NCBI GenBank assembly: GCA_022828595.1
Contig: JAKGHH010000004.1
Span: 53,222,422-53,286,421, forward strand
DNA length: 64,000 nucleotides
Reading direction: 5' to 3'
Origin: Nelumbo lutea
Lineage: Eukaryota > Streptophyta > Magnoliopsida > Proteales > Nelumbonaceae
Shown one piece after another: positions 43,991 through 54,938 of the stretch; position 1 is the stretch's first letter, and each line of letters starts with the position of its first letter. Below the pieces are notes generated by a model that was given only the letters and a program-made list of their open reading frames with translations, did not search any database and was not told where the DNA came from. A program made the translations under genes and the position numbers.

Positions 43991-44729
43991 TGTAGGTACA
44001 TATTGTTCACCATAACCGCAATGGCAACAAAGGTACTAAACCAATGCTATAGAGACACTCACGTTGAGTTCACAACTCGGTACGAACTTTCGATAAGCTA
44101 AAAGCTACCACAGATCTGTGACGAGCTCAAAGTTGACACAGACTTGCAATGAGCTCAAAGCCACCACGGACATGTGATAAACTCAAAGCTACAGTACACC
44201 TATGACGAATTCGAGGTCATCGTGGACCTGTGATGATCTTAAAGCTATCATGAGCCTACGATAAGCTCAAAGCCATTGCAAGCTAGTGATGAATGAAAAT
44301 ACAATTCTCAACAAATTTCGCTTGTGATAGGATACCCAATATGATTAAGTAAGACACGTCGGACTAGCACTAAAACTAGTTACGCCATGCCAGTATAGGA
44401 GACCCATAAAAAGAAGTAGCACACATATATTATGAGAATCCTCAAACAAAAGGAAACATCGTCCTAGAGAGATCTCATAAGATGCGTGGCAAACCCCTAG
44501 TAGTATCCCCCTGACAACTGACATTGAATCAAAGATCCCCTTTCTAAATAGGAATCAAATACTTTTGGACCCTTCCCTTCAGGGCCTCAGAATCTCTCCC
44601 TAAAAAAGAAGGTGTAAATCATAACGAAGACACAACTCTCTTGAAAGAAGCTCCTAGCCTACCCTTGCTCCCAACCTTCCTTCGTCCTTCAAGGAGACCA
44701 CCACACTTAACCTTACCACACCACTCACA
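43991..44729 (+). repeat. Tat-type 3' LTR
   Basis: It begins tgtaggtacatattgttcac and ends ccactcaca. It matches 29353-30060 and has an insertion of about 35 bases (near actagttacgccatgcc). Confidence 0.85.
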
Positions 44730-44734
44730 CCGCC

Positions 44735-45155
44735 ATCAAACTCAAGACCTCCCAAAATACCTACCTAGCAAATCTCAACTAAAAATTCCACTATTTACCC
44801 TTTCATCAAGTAAACCCCTCACGTTAGCCTAAAAACCCACAACACAGATTCCCTCGATCTTAACACATCCAGACCAATCAGACCACACCATTAAACTCCA
44901 AACATACCAAACACATGTCTACAAATGTTTTAGCCCAAGATTCTCTCATTTACCCCTCCATCAAACCAAGATTCTGTTTTGAATCCTCTTGTTAACCCAA
45001 ATTCATACGATTTTCATGACTACCAGATCCTAGATACCATAAAATACCCATCGAAAAAATTTTAGCCCAAAATACCCTCGTCCACCCCTCAATCACAACA
45101 AGATTTCATTTCAAATCTCTAGATTGACCGAATTAAGCCTTCTCTAAATGTGCCT
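44735..45155. other. host sequence between two gypsy elements
   Basis: CA/AT-rich, no ORF recognised. Joins the flank at 57539 if the minus-strand element and one duplication are removed. Confidence 0.4.
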
Positions 45156-46000
45156 TGTGGCTACCCGATTCAGAGGGAGGGACAGATAAAATGGATATGG
45201 AGTTTGGAGTTGCCACCTAAATTTTTGGAATTGGGAATTTAGGAAACATTTTGTTTTCTTGGTGACTCATTACCCAATGGGGATGAGATTCTTTGGGTTT
45301 GGGGACTAAGGTACGGTGCGGGAAGGTGTAAGGCACCCCACACATGCCCGGTTAAATAGGCCTCTACTTCACCAATTTTCCAAGGAAATTTAATTTTTTT
45401 TGGCTTTTGAAATTATTGGAATTGCACAAATAAAAAAAAAGTAAACTAACAATTAAAGAGTCATGCTAAGATAGATGAATAATTAAATGAATGGGCTAAA
45501 TTAAATTAGATCTTAAAAAAACCATTATGCTAAACTCAAAATATGCAAATGATCTAATCTACCGTAACATGCCAAAAGAAAAAAACCAATTAAGAAAATG
45601 TGTGAGAAATAAAAGGACTATATTAATGAACAAACTAAAGAAATGATAGGTCACAAAAACAATAATAAGAAATGAATAAGAAAAAAAGAGTTGAATAGCT
45701 AATGCAAATTAGATGACTAGGAAGGAATGGTAGGAAAACATGTGAAATGGCTAAATGTGCAACTAGTAACATGGTTATATCATGTACATCAGACTACGAT
45801 CATGTAATTTAACAAAACTGAACTAAAGAAAAGAACAAAACAAACAACCATGACATTAGATGAGAGCATTGTCCAAATACTAATAGAAAAAGGTGGAGAG
45901 GGAGAGAAACGGAGCTAGATAAGTTTAAACATGATACATGCAAATTATCTAACTAGGTATGGTGCCACTTAAGTGTAAAAAAAGGTAAACAAATAAATAG
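45156..46000 (-). repeat. 3' LTR remnant of the minus-strand gypsy element
   Basis: It aligns with the first ~850 bp of 54939-57533 (tgtggctac... cacctaaatttttggaattg ... aaaaaaggtaaacaaataaat). The remainder, including the palindromic subrepeats, is missing beyond the copia LTR. Confidence 0.8.
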
Positions 46001-47832
46001 ATAGTTTTGTATGCCCTTAGCTCAAATCAGTTTTGATGTACTTTTGATATTTAATGTAAATAAATGAAGTACATGTTTGATTCATGTTGTGTGGTATGCT
46101 TCTATTTAAGACCCTAAAACTTGACACTTAATGAGACTTGTGTTAGTTTTAAATGTTCACAGCCGTAGGATAAGTTTGGAGAGATTTATCCTGCCAAGGC
46201 TGACACTGGTGTGCTGCCAAATGTTGGGGTGGCTTGTCTCAGCCGCCAATGTCAAACCCAAGGCACATGCAGTGTAGGGTTACTTGAACCTTTGAACCGG
46301 ACCAGATTTCCCGTATTGCCCTGGACCTTGGAGATTGATGGGCAAAACTGGAAAGTTACACCTGACCCCTAGACCCGATTATGGTACTGCACTGGGTGTC
46401 GGATTGGGTTGTCTTTGATATGCCAATCAGTAAGATCCTTAGCGGGGGACAAAACCTGGGTATATTGGAATAGTATGAGAATTCATCTGAGTGGGTGATC
46501 ATAGTGACGGGATCAGCCCCTTTGTCGGACAAAGGTAATGATCGGGGATGCTCTCTCTCTGATAGAAATCAAACTACCGGCAGTTGATTTCAATCGTTGG
46601 AATTTTGTTTTGCAAAATTTATATATATGATATATACCTATATATGGTTTCAAAATGTTTGCAAATGGTTTTAATTCCTGGGATCCATGTGAGTAGAGAG
46701 TGCAACATTGTTCCTTGCAGCTGAGGGAAAGGTCCTCTCTTGTTGGGTAGTGCTTGATCATTATGGACTAAGAGGTTAAGTGTAAGGCCATTTAGGATAA
46801 TACCTGATGGGATAATCTTGCATCTGCGTACAGTCCCTGGGTTTTTATAAGATGGCTTGGCCCAATGACCACTTAGTATAAGTGTTGGGCCCATAGGGTC
46901 CATGTGATGGGCTCAGGGGGTTCACTGGGCTTTCTAGTGAATTCAGCTAGGCCTTGTAACAAAGGCTGGGCCGAACCCATGTGGCTAATGTGTAGATCAA
47001 TGCTTAGGTCCCACGCCATACAAAGAAGCCCAATTGGGTAGCTGTTTGGAAAACTATTGAGCACTTAATACATTATGGGCCTAAAGCCCATTTCAATCTG
47101 GGTTGATTTGATCAGTCACTTAGAGGGGCGGATCTGAGATTAGTTTAAGCCCAAAAGCTTATCTAATCTGCAGATAGGATTAAGAGGAGTCCTAATCCAA
47201 ATACAGATTTGGATAAGGGGCAACTCCTAATATGATTAGGAGGTTTCTTAATCACCAAGAAAGAGGAGAAAACCCTAATTTCGAATTACTTGAATTCGAA
47301 CCCTAGGGGTTTTAGCAGAACACACTCTGCATTCTTGAGATAGGATATCAGATAACCCTAGAGAAGAAAATAGTAGTTCACCACCTTCTTCTCTACCATT
47401 CTCCTCCAGCAGCTGCCACCACCTTTTCTGCCAGTTTGAGCTCTCAGTTAGAGAAGATCAAGAAAGGTTCTTGATTGTTCGAGTGGTGCTCTCAGTCTTC
47501 CATCAAGTTCTTCAAAAGAACCTGGTTCATGGGACGAACACTGCTGGTTCAGCTCCATCATCACTGTGTCATCTTCAGTGGGAGATGATCTTGGGATCTT
47601 CTTTGGGCGTGAACACCAACGTTGGGAGATACTGCTTCTCCGAGTCAGGTATAATCCCTCCCTTCTCTTTTGGTTCAAATCTGGTTTGGTTTGGTTCAAG
47701 TAGATCCTTGAATCTTGATTCTAAATTTAGGGAATATGATTCACAGTTGGAGAAATGTAGGAAATTTTTGAAATTCACCCACCCATTCCGTGACCTTTTG
47801 GATTTCATACGATGGATCCTACCATTCTTTCA
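46000..47832 (+). mobile_element. copia LTR (copy E), nearly full length
   Basis: It aligns with copy A from gtatgcccttagctc to accattctttca. Its first ~15 bases are eroded and no 5-bp duplication is convincing. It breaks the 3' LTR of the minus-strand gypsy element. Confidence 0.8.
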
Positions 47833-50546
47833 CCAATTCCTTGAGATTTTTTGGGATACATGATTTGATAAATAGATGATGAAAAAGGAAAGAAAACCTT
47901 TGTCACTGAGAAAATCTTTTTTGCATAAAAATGTTGAGTGAGGGAAAGTCATTCCAACATATTTCCTTGTTAAGCATAATTGAAAGACATCTAGCAGGTT
48001 CTCACACCTAAGCCAAGCATGTTTGACATGGGCAAGTCAATATGCATGGCTCTTTGGGCATTTGGCTTTGAAGTCCAAAATATGCTTTGATGTTGGGAGT
48101 TGGGTCAGTCACCTAATATGAAGATTAGGGGCATATGGGACTCAGGGCTCCCGTAATGGATGCAATGAAATGATTGTGGTATTGTTGATGCTGATGTGAA
48201 GACGAGATAATGCAAATGAGAAGATGCTTGAGCTAATGATTGCATACATGGTGCTTACTTGTGTTGACACTCGATGGTTGATGTTGTTGATTGTAGCTGA
48301 TATGCCTTGGAGATGTACGATGGAGTAAATGGTGGTGATGGACTATATGAGATGCTATGAACACTTTTTTTTTGTTTTGATAAATGTGAATGCATGGTTT
48401 GGTGGAAACACTTTTTTTTTTGTTGTTGGGACCTTCTTGCTTTAGAAACACTGTTTGAGTTATTGAACTGTTATTAGTATGTTGCACATAAAGAATTTAT
48501 CTGAACCACTAATTTAGAAACTTATGCATTTCCTCAAGATATGCATGTCACTCAGATCTACGTAGGTCTAGGCCTTGTCATTAGACTAATCATTCATGAT
48601 TTCCTCAAATTTGGATCATGTAGCAAAGCTCAACATAATTCATGCCATTGGCTTCAATTTCCTTCATCCTTATCTATGTGTAGCTTGTGTCATATATCTA
48701 TGTGTAGCTTGTGTCATATCTCAAATATGGAGGATATAAGGTTTCTTTAATAGTTTGTAGGCTGGTGAAAAGGACAATAGGGTGTAAGTGTTCAAAGATC
48801 ACTTTCTTGCTAAGAGTTGTAGGACAATTTTTTTTCTTTGAGCAAGGGAGTGTCTCCGAGTTGTACCACCTATCTCCTTTGACTCGAAGCTTTCATTGCC
48901 CAGGGGACCGAGGAGGAATTTTCCTTGGGACAAAATGTGGCTCAAGGCTTGGGTGATGAAAGGAAGGGATAAAAGGCTCAAACTGAAAGTGGCACCTAAG
49001 GGCCTATTCAGGGGTTATGAGTGCACCGTAACACCTCACTTAAGTGACTAGATAGTTGGGGACATGATATGTTACATCTTTGATTTAACTTGTCCTTGGG
49101 TTTCTCTTCTATTTCGTAGATTTTTTTTTATTTTTATTTTTTTGCTTTGTTCATGGAATTTTTGTCAAATCTAAACTTTTGTTCTCATGACCATGTTGCC
49201 CCAAGTTTGGATGGAGGTGGGTGAGTATTCCTCAAAAGGACCCTAGGGGAGGTAAAAAGGTAAAAAAGAAAATATTTTTTTGAATATTTTTGGGGTTTTT
49301 CCTTTTTTTTTTAAAAAAGGTTGAGGTTTTCAAAAGGAAAGGCTAGGTCCAAAGTGGCTTGCAAGGGATTATGATGTGATCATGGGTGGCTCAAGGTAAG
49401 TGTTGGGCAAAAGATGGCCTCCTCTTTTGTTGATCCCATAAGAATTTCATTGTCCCTTGCCTAGGACATAAGAGGTTAACTCAAAGAATTCTTGTCTCAC
49501 TTGAATTTTTTTCTTTTTTTTCATGCTACTTAAAGAGATTGAGAAGGTGAGCTATCCACTTTAGGAAATGGTTTAGAGGTAAGATTTCATGATTCAAGAA
49601 GGAAGGGCTTAGGTCCGTTCATGGGTCGCAAGTAGTGAATGTCTGAACATAGGTGGCTTAGTGGGGTGACAATTGGACAAAGGTAGCCTCTCTTTTGGTG
49701 AACCTTAATCAGCTACTCTGCCCCTAGTCTCAAAAGAGTTGGGAAGGGATGGAAAAGACATTCCATTTTTTTCTTTTTTGCTTTTTTTTTTGCTCTTTTT
49801 TTTTTTCATTTTTTTAGGCACTTTGAGCTTAGGAAGTCCATTCATACCTGAATTGATGACACGCTTGGCACTTGTTGGATATAAATATCTTGATATGTCA
49901 TGTTGAGGAGTTGCACTGAGAGTTGATAGGCTAACTTATCACGTTGAGGGTCTCACGAGGGGTTGCATTGAGACTTGTCACTGAGAGTTGATATGTGGAT
50001 CATGGTGCCTTGTCATGCTAGTGACTTGCCATTTTGTGGACTAGGACTGATGATTGATGATATGCCAAGTGTCAGTGAGTGTGCTGATGATGAGTGTGTT
50101 GACGATGGTCAATGATGTTGCACTTTTGTTCTTGCTATGATTCCAACACTTGATCAACCTTCCTTGGTAGGTAGTCGTAGACTTCAACATTTCTTGGATC
50201 CATTTGATCTTGAGTATGCAGTTTAGCTTTCCATGTCAATAGGTCAAATCCTTCTCAATGTGCTTCAGTGCCAATGAATTCCTTTGCTTAAACCTTATTT
50301 CTAGAGACAATAAAATCCCAACTTCTTTTTTTAGAAATCGATGAATGAAAACTCTTTTGGATTTTTTAAGTTTTTCATTTTTTTTGCTTTTGAGAATTTT
50401 TATTTTTTTGGACTTTCGAATTTTTTTATTTTTTGTATTATGAAACTTTTTTTTGTTTTTAAGAAAATATTTGATTTTTTTTGTTTTCTTTTTGAAAACG
50501 ATGCTAAGAAAAGTTATCTCCTTTTGAAAGATGGTAACCACCTAGG
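47833..50546. other. non-coding interior of the minus-strand gypsy element
   Basis: No pol homology is seen in either strand. T-rich runs (49120, 49290, 49780, 50350-50490) and a 24-bp tandem duplication (near 48672-48719) are present. Segments near 49330-49460 and 49590-49710 are alike (ggtggct, ggacaaaggtagcctc), as is a part of 61730-62130, so this may be a repeated internal spacer. Confidence 0.4.
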
Positions 50547-51473
50547 TCAAAGATTAAGATAAAGAACCCCAAAGAGGGATGCTTGAGGAATAGTTGACTC
50601 ATTATATCTAATGGGAGATCCTAGATGAATTAAGTGCATACGGGATGGGGGAAAGCAGTGAAGAAATGCAAAAACAATTTGAATATGAAATTTGTTGACT
50701 AGGCCACATAAAGGGATGAAAGTGAAGATGAGAAACAACCACCAGAAAAATGGGATCATGCATGACTTTTTATTTTGCTTGATTGAGAGTGCTGATGAAT
50801 TAGGTGATGCTAATCTAGTTAGATTATGATGCTTTCTTTGACTGGTAGTGTTTTCATCCCGGAAGTTGTGCGGCCCTAGATTTGGGCCTATGCCTGAGAT
50901 GGGCTGAAGGTTAGCCCATGGTGGGTAAAGTTGTCCTGAAAAATTGTGAGGCCCTTTGATTGAGCCAAGGACAAATGTGGGCTTAAGTTCAACCCATGGT
51001 GGATCTAGTGGATCAGGTTGTTGCGATAAATTATGAGGCCCTAGACTAGGGCCGAAGTCAAATGTGGGCCTAAGACTAGCCCATGCTGCATCAATGTTCA
51101 GATTACTCGAAGTTGGGTTGGGAAGCAAGCAGCCTTGCTCAGGTAGTTGTAGGGAGTCTTGAGGCCTAAGACTCAGGCGTTGATCAAAGATGGACTTGGG
51201 TGTCATCCATGGTGGGTCTGGAGGTTTGAGAGGCATACCTTGTTGGTGATCCAAGAGTTCCACCTTGAGGTCCGGGTTAATGACAAGATCTGAATCAATG
51301 CAGCCTAGGAGAAGTTTGATTTGCTTAATTTCTTGTAGGAGATCCAGGGTCATTTCTTTTGCATTTGAGTCATAGACGGGCTTAAGATCAGACAAATCCA
51401 TGTCATGGCTAGCCCATTCTACATGATGGCTTCCATGTTGCATCTCTATACTCAAGTTGTCAGTTACCCCCAA
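50547..51473 (-). CDS. 308-codon ORF with four ~30-residue repeats and a hydrophobic segment
   Basis: I do not recognise the family. The uninterrupted reading frame has an N-terminal segment rich in Asp/Leu, then four repeats on the pattern PPW-x-LKP-x-F-x-G-x-LGPHN (PPWMTPKSIFDQRLSL; AAWASLRPTFDFGPSLGPHN; PPWVELKPTFVLGSIKGPHN; PPWANLQPISGIGPNLGPHN). A Lys-rich stretch precedes a strongly hydrophobic segment (MIPFFWWLFLIFTFIPLCGL), probably membrane-spanning. It lies downstream of gag in the minus-strand gypsy element and might be a gag-associated accessory ORF or chance retention. Confidence that it is expressed is low. Confidence 0.4.
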   Translation of the reverse strand: MGVTDNLSIEMQHGSHHVEWASHDMDLSDLKPVYDSNAKEMTLDLLQEIKQIKLLLGCIDSDLVINPDLKVELLDHQQGMPLKPPDPPWMTPKSIFDQRLSLRPQDSLQLPEQGCLLPNPTSSNLNIDAAWASLRPTFDFGPSLGPHNLSQQPDPLDPPWVELKPTFVLGSIKGPHNFSGQLYPPWANLQPISGIGPNLGPHNFRDENTTSQRKHHNLTRLASPNSSALSIKQNKKSCMIPFFWWLFLIFTFIPLCGLVNKFHIQIVFAFLHCFPPSRMHLIHLGSPIRYNESTIPQASLFGVLYLNL

Positions 51474-52790
51474 GTTAGGCCGATTAGGGTCATGGTTAAC
51501 CCGCTCTTGGTATTTCCTGCCTTCTAATTATGTGCTAATGGTGGGGTTTTGGTCAACCCAATTTTGACTTCTCTTGCCTTGTCTTTTGCTCTACCAATCT
51601 TTTATTTCTATGACGAGGCTAGGCTCTAGATTGTTCTGTTGAGGTTCTTGATTTACCTGCCCAGTGTCATGCCAGTCTTTTGTGTCTGTGTTTGGGATGG
51701 GCTCTAGATCAGCTTGCTTTGGCTCTAGTTTTTCCTTCCTTGCATCATGCTAATCTTCTGATAAAGTGATGGAGTCCCGATCGACCCGATTTGAGTCTTG
51801 CTCCAATTTCCATGTACCATGCCATATGTCTATGTCTTGCTTCATACCAGGTTAATCTCCTATACCAAATTTAGAGGTGGCCTAATGAGATTCTAGGACA
51901 AAACTTTGTCCCTGGTCTAGACCCATACTAAGATTTTCTTGACTCCAATTTGTGGGAATCACTTGAATTGAGGCAATAGAACCTTGTTTTAAGTCTAGTT
52001 GGTCAGATTGCACATTATGTTCTTTTTGAATTGGTTCGTCGATGTTTATCTTCTTTATGGGCTTGATGAATTGAGTTGGATCGAACGGTTGATCTTCTTC
52101 AGTTTTTTGCTGCAACACAGTGATAATGTGTGTTACCATTTTGGGGGGTTCTTCTCCTGACCTTTGAATCGGTTTCATGAGTTTTGTCAGATCAAAAGCC
52201 TCATCATCCTTGGCTATTGATAACACCTTCATAGACTGGATATGCCTAATGTACTTGGTGGGATAAAATGATTGACTCTTTTGTTGCATGGTGCTGATTT
52301 GATGACTTGGTAGGGCTTAATGCTCCTTTGCTAGGCCTTGAGGATTGATTTGATGCTCGTCTTCTAGGGCTGGGGTCGACTTATCCTCATAGATTGCTTG
52401 TTGAGGTTTACTGTTTGGAGGTGATGCACTATACATTGCTACTTGAGTTCTAAGCTCACTCTCTAGTTGGTCCACCTCGATTTCTAATGACCCGACATTT
52501 GTGATTTGAATCGGCTTGATGAGTTGGGCTTGGTCAAAAGCCTTGTCTTCTTTAGCCTTTGATACAACTTCCATTGATTGGATGGGCTTGATGTACTTGG
52601 TGGGATCAAATTGTTGGCTCTTTTGTTGCATGGTGCTGACCTGATGACTTGGTAGGGCTTGTTGCAGTTTTGTTGGGCCTTGAGGATCAATTTGATGTTG
52701 GTCTTCTAGTGCTTGAATCAGCTTATTCTCACAGATTGCTTATTGAGGTTGGTTGTTAGGAGGTGATGCACTATAGGTTGCTGCTTGAGT
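51474..52790 (-). pseudogene. repeat-rich ORF downstream of gag, with 342-bp tandem duplication
   Basis: The frames show MQQKSQQFDPTKYIKPIQSM and AFDQAQLIKPIQ followed by a second version (MQQKSQSFYPTKYIRHIQSM, AFDLTKLMKPIQ). Two copies of a 114-codon unit beginning SLEIKVDQL / SLEIEVDQL lie at about 52831-52490 and 52489-52148. Stops are present. The family is not recognised. Confidence 0.45.
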
Positions 52791-53528
52791 TCAAAGTTGA
52801 CTCCTTAGTTGGTCCACCTTGATTTCTAATGACTTGACATCTGTAATCTGCTCATTGTTAGATGAGATGTCAATTGTTGGCGATACCATGATGGTGAATG
52901 CATTACTGACTATTAGAGAGTCTTCCACTTGGCAACCTACACAAACTAGGGCTTGAAAAGTTGGAAGATAAGTCAAAGTCAATCTGCTAGCATATTCTTC
53001 ATTTAAGCTCTTTAAGACCATTGAAATTTGGTCCTCCTCACTAGGCCCCTTAAGGACTTGGACGGCCCGGGCCCTCCACCTAGCTATGAAGTCTGTGAAT
53101 GATTCTTCTGGTCCTTGCTTGATCAATTCTAATTTACGCCTTGACAATAGGATGTCTATGTTATATGAGAAGTGGTTGGCAAATGCGTCAACTAGACTTG
53201 GCCAAGTCTTCACCAGGCTAGGGTCGGTGTTCATTAATCAAGTTGCAACATGTCCAGTTAGGCTCCTTAGGAATGATTGGACTAGAAGCTCATCAGTTAA
53301 GCTCATGGGCCTTAGTATATGTTTATACATTCTAATGTGGGCCCTTGGGCATCCTGTCCCATCATATTTATCCATGTCAAGCCACTTAAATCCTGGAGGT
53401 AGCCTATGTTCAGTAATCAAGTCAAGGTTGTTGCCTTGCAACTTGCTTAGCCTTTTCTCTATGCGGTCTAACCGTTGGTCCAACCCTAGGTCAATTGGGG
53501 TCATGAGAAAGAAGATTGTCCCTTGCAT
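52791..53528 (-). pseudogene. gypsy gag (capsid-like) of the minus-strand element
   Basis: The minus frame reads LDQRLDRIEKRLSKLQG, FKWLDMDKYDGTGCPRAHIR, LLVQSFLRSLTGHVAT, a stop, then DPSLVKTWPSLVDAFANHFS, YNIDILLSRRKLE and ESFTDFIARWRARAVQV. This is the retrotransposon gag pattern of Tat/Ogre-like gypsy elements. One TAA or TAG splits it at about 53237. Confidence 0.8.
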
Positions 53529-53639
53529 GGAATTTTGGGTTAGTGGATGTGTTGGAGCAGAGGACCAGGGTATTTGGGTCTGGATTGGTTGGGCTATTGT
53601 TGCCCCTTGTATTGGGACTTAGGCTTGATTGAACTGGGC

Positions 53640-54326
53640 TTGGCTTGACTAGACTAGCATTGGTGAGGGATGGGTTGGACAAGAATACCCTTGGATGGGT
53701 TGCATTGGAATTGTGGCTTGTGATGGATGGGCTTGCCTGGGATGGCCTTGAATGGGCTGAATAGGCATGGATGGGGCTTGAGAAAGTTGAGCTTGACTAT
53801 ATTGCCCTTGGTTGGGCTGAGCTGGGGTCCATGACGGTTGAGCTTGTGTATTTTGCCCCTGGTTGGGCTGAACTGGCATAGATGTGGCCCACAATGGTTG
53901 ACTCTAATTGTACTGCCCTTGGTTGAACTGGACGGGCATAGATGTGGCCCATGATGGTTGGGCTTGAGTGATTTGGCCTTGGTTTGGCTGAATTGGCATG
54001 GATGAGGTCCATGATGGTTGGGATTGAGTGATTTGCCCTTGGTTAGGCTGAAATGGAAAGAACGGGGATCATGAAGTGTGGGCTTGGTAGTATAGCCCTT
54101 GGTTGGTTTGGATTGGCATAGATGTGGCCCACAATGGTTGGCCCTGATTGCTTTGCCCTTGGTTGGGCTGGGCCTGATCATTGGGTCAGAGCTATTTAAC
54201 TTCACTCTTGATCAGATCTATTTGAATTTGCAATTTTTCCATATGGTTTCGATACATTTGTTGAATAACCCTTAGGTATTGTGAGAAGTCCATACTTGAG
54301 TTAGGTTGACCTTGGGTTGTAACCAT
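53640..54326 (-). pseudogene. gag N-terminus with 63-bp Pro/Gln-rich repeats
   Basis: The start ATG at 54326 gives MVTTQGQPNSSMDFSQYLRV. About nine imperfect 21-residue repeats follow (MPVQPNQGQ, TQAQPSWA types) from about 54200 to 53640. A stop lies soon after the start. Confidence 0.7.
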
Positions 54327-54938
54327 GGTCTTGGATTGTGCAGGCTTTTATTTGAAAGAAAATGAAGAATTGTACCTGAGTGGGCCCGCAATTGCTCCTA
54401 CCTGCTTTCTTAAGCAATGACAAAAACAAGAATACAAATGCAACAAAAAGAAAGATGCTAGACAACAAGAACTAACTACAAGTAAAAGGCAAATGCAGAT
54501 ACGTACCAATGTGCTAAAATGCCTAGTTGGGACTCCTATGGGTAGTTGCTAGGGCTCTACATGCAAGGACTTGGGTTTGTTTCTATCGGCTCCTAAGGGG
54601 TGTGGGGGAACCTCAATCGGATTGGGCTGCCCATATACCTCAAGACAAGTCATGGGTATGTTCTTGAGGCCTCACCTCGTTTATCAAGAGCCACCAACCT
54701 TATTCAAGTGGTGGTTGGATATGCCGAAGGTAGAGAGAAGGGTCCTCCTCTATATAGGACAGTTGTCCCTAAGCAGTCATGCCAGGGGCCACCTATAGTC
54801 GAGTCGGAAGGACAAGATGCAATGCAATATGTGTGAAGTGTGTGCATCATGTGTGCAGGCCCAAAATTAATTAAATATCCTTGGAACTCGATTTTTTTAG
54901 TTTGGTCCTCTTAGAAAATCCCCAGTAGAGTCGCCATC
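54327..54938 (-). other. leader and primer-binding region of the minus-strand gypsy element
   Basis: Between gag and the 5' LTR. Directly behind the LTR on the minus strand it reads gatggcgactctactgggga, a block common behind 5' LTRs of Tat/Ogre-type elements and a probable primer-binding site. The rest is non-coding. Confidence 0.55.

Larger units (their letters stand above)
29353..44729 (+). mobile_element. 15.4-kb Ty3/gypsy element of Tat/Ogre type
   Basis: The LTRs are 708 bp (29353-30060) and 739 bp (43991-44729). The flanks are ccacc (29348-29352) and ccgcc (44730-44734), four of five bases equal. In order it holds gag, protease, RT, RNase H, a second RNase H, two integrase zinc-binding modules, integrase C-terminus, a minisatellite and an antisense ORF. 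The double RNase H and the antisense ORF after pol are known features of the Tat lineage. A 2.6-kb solo LTR at 32306-34928 was inserted later. Stops and an integrase deletion make it non-autonomous. Confidence 0.85.

Noticed and set aside
50236..50562. Lys/Phe-rich ORFs on both strands
   Set aside because: They arise from T-rich/A-rich low-complexity DNA.
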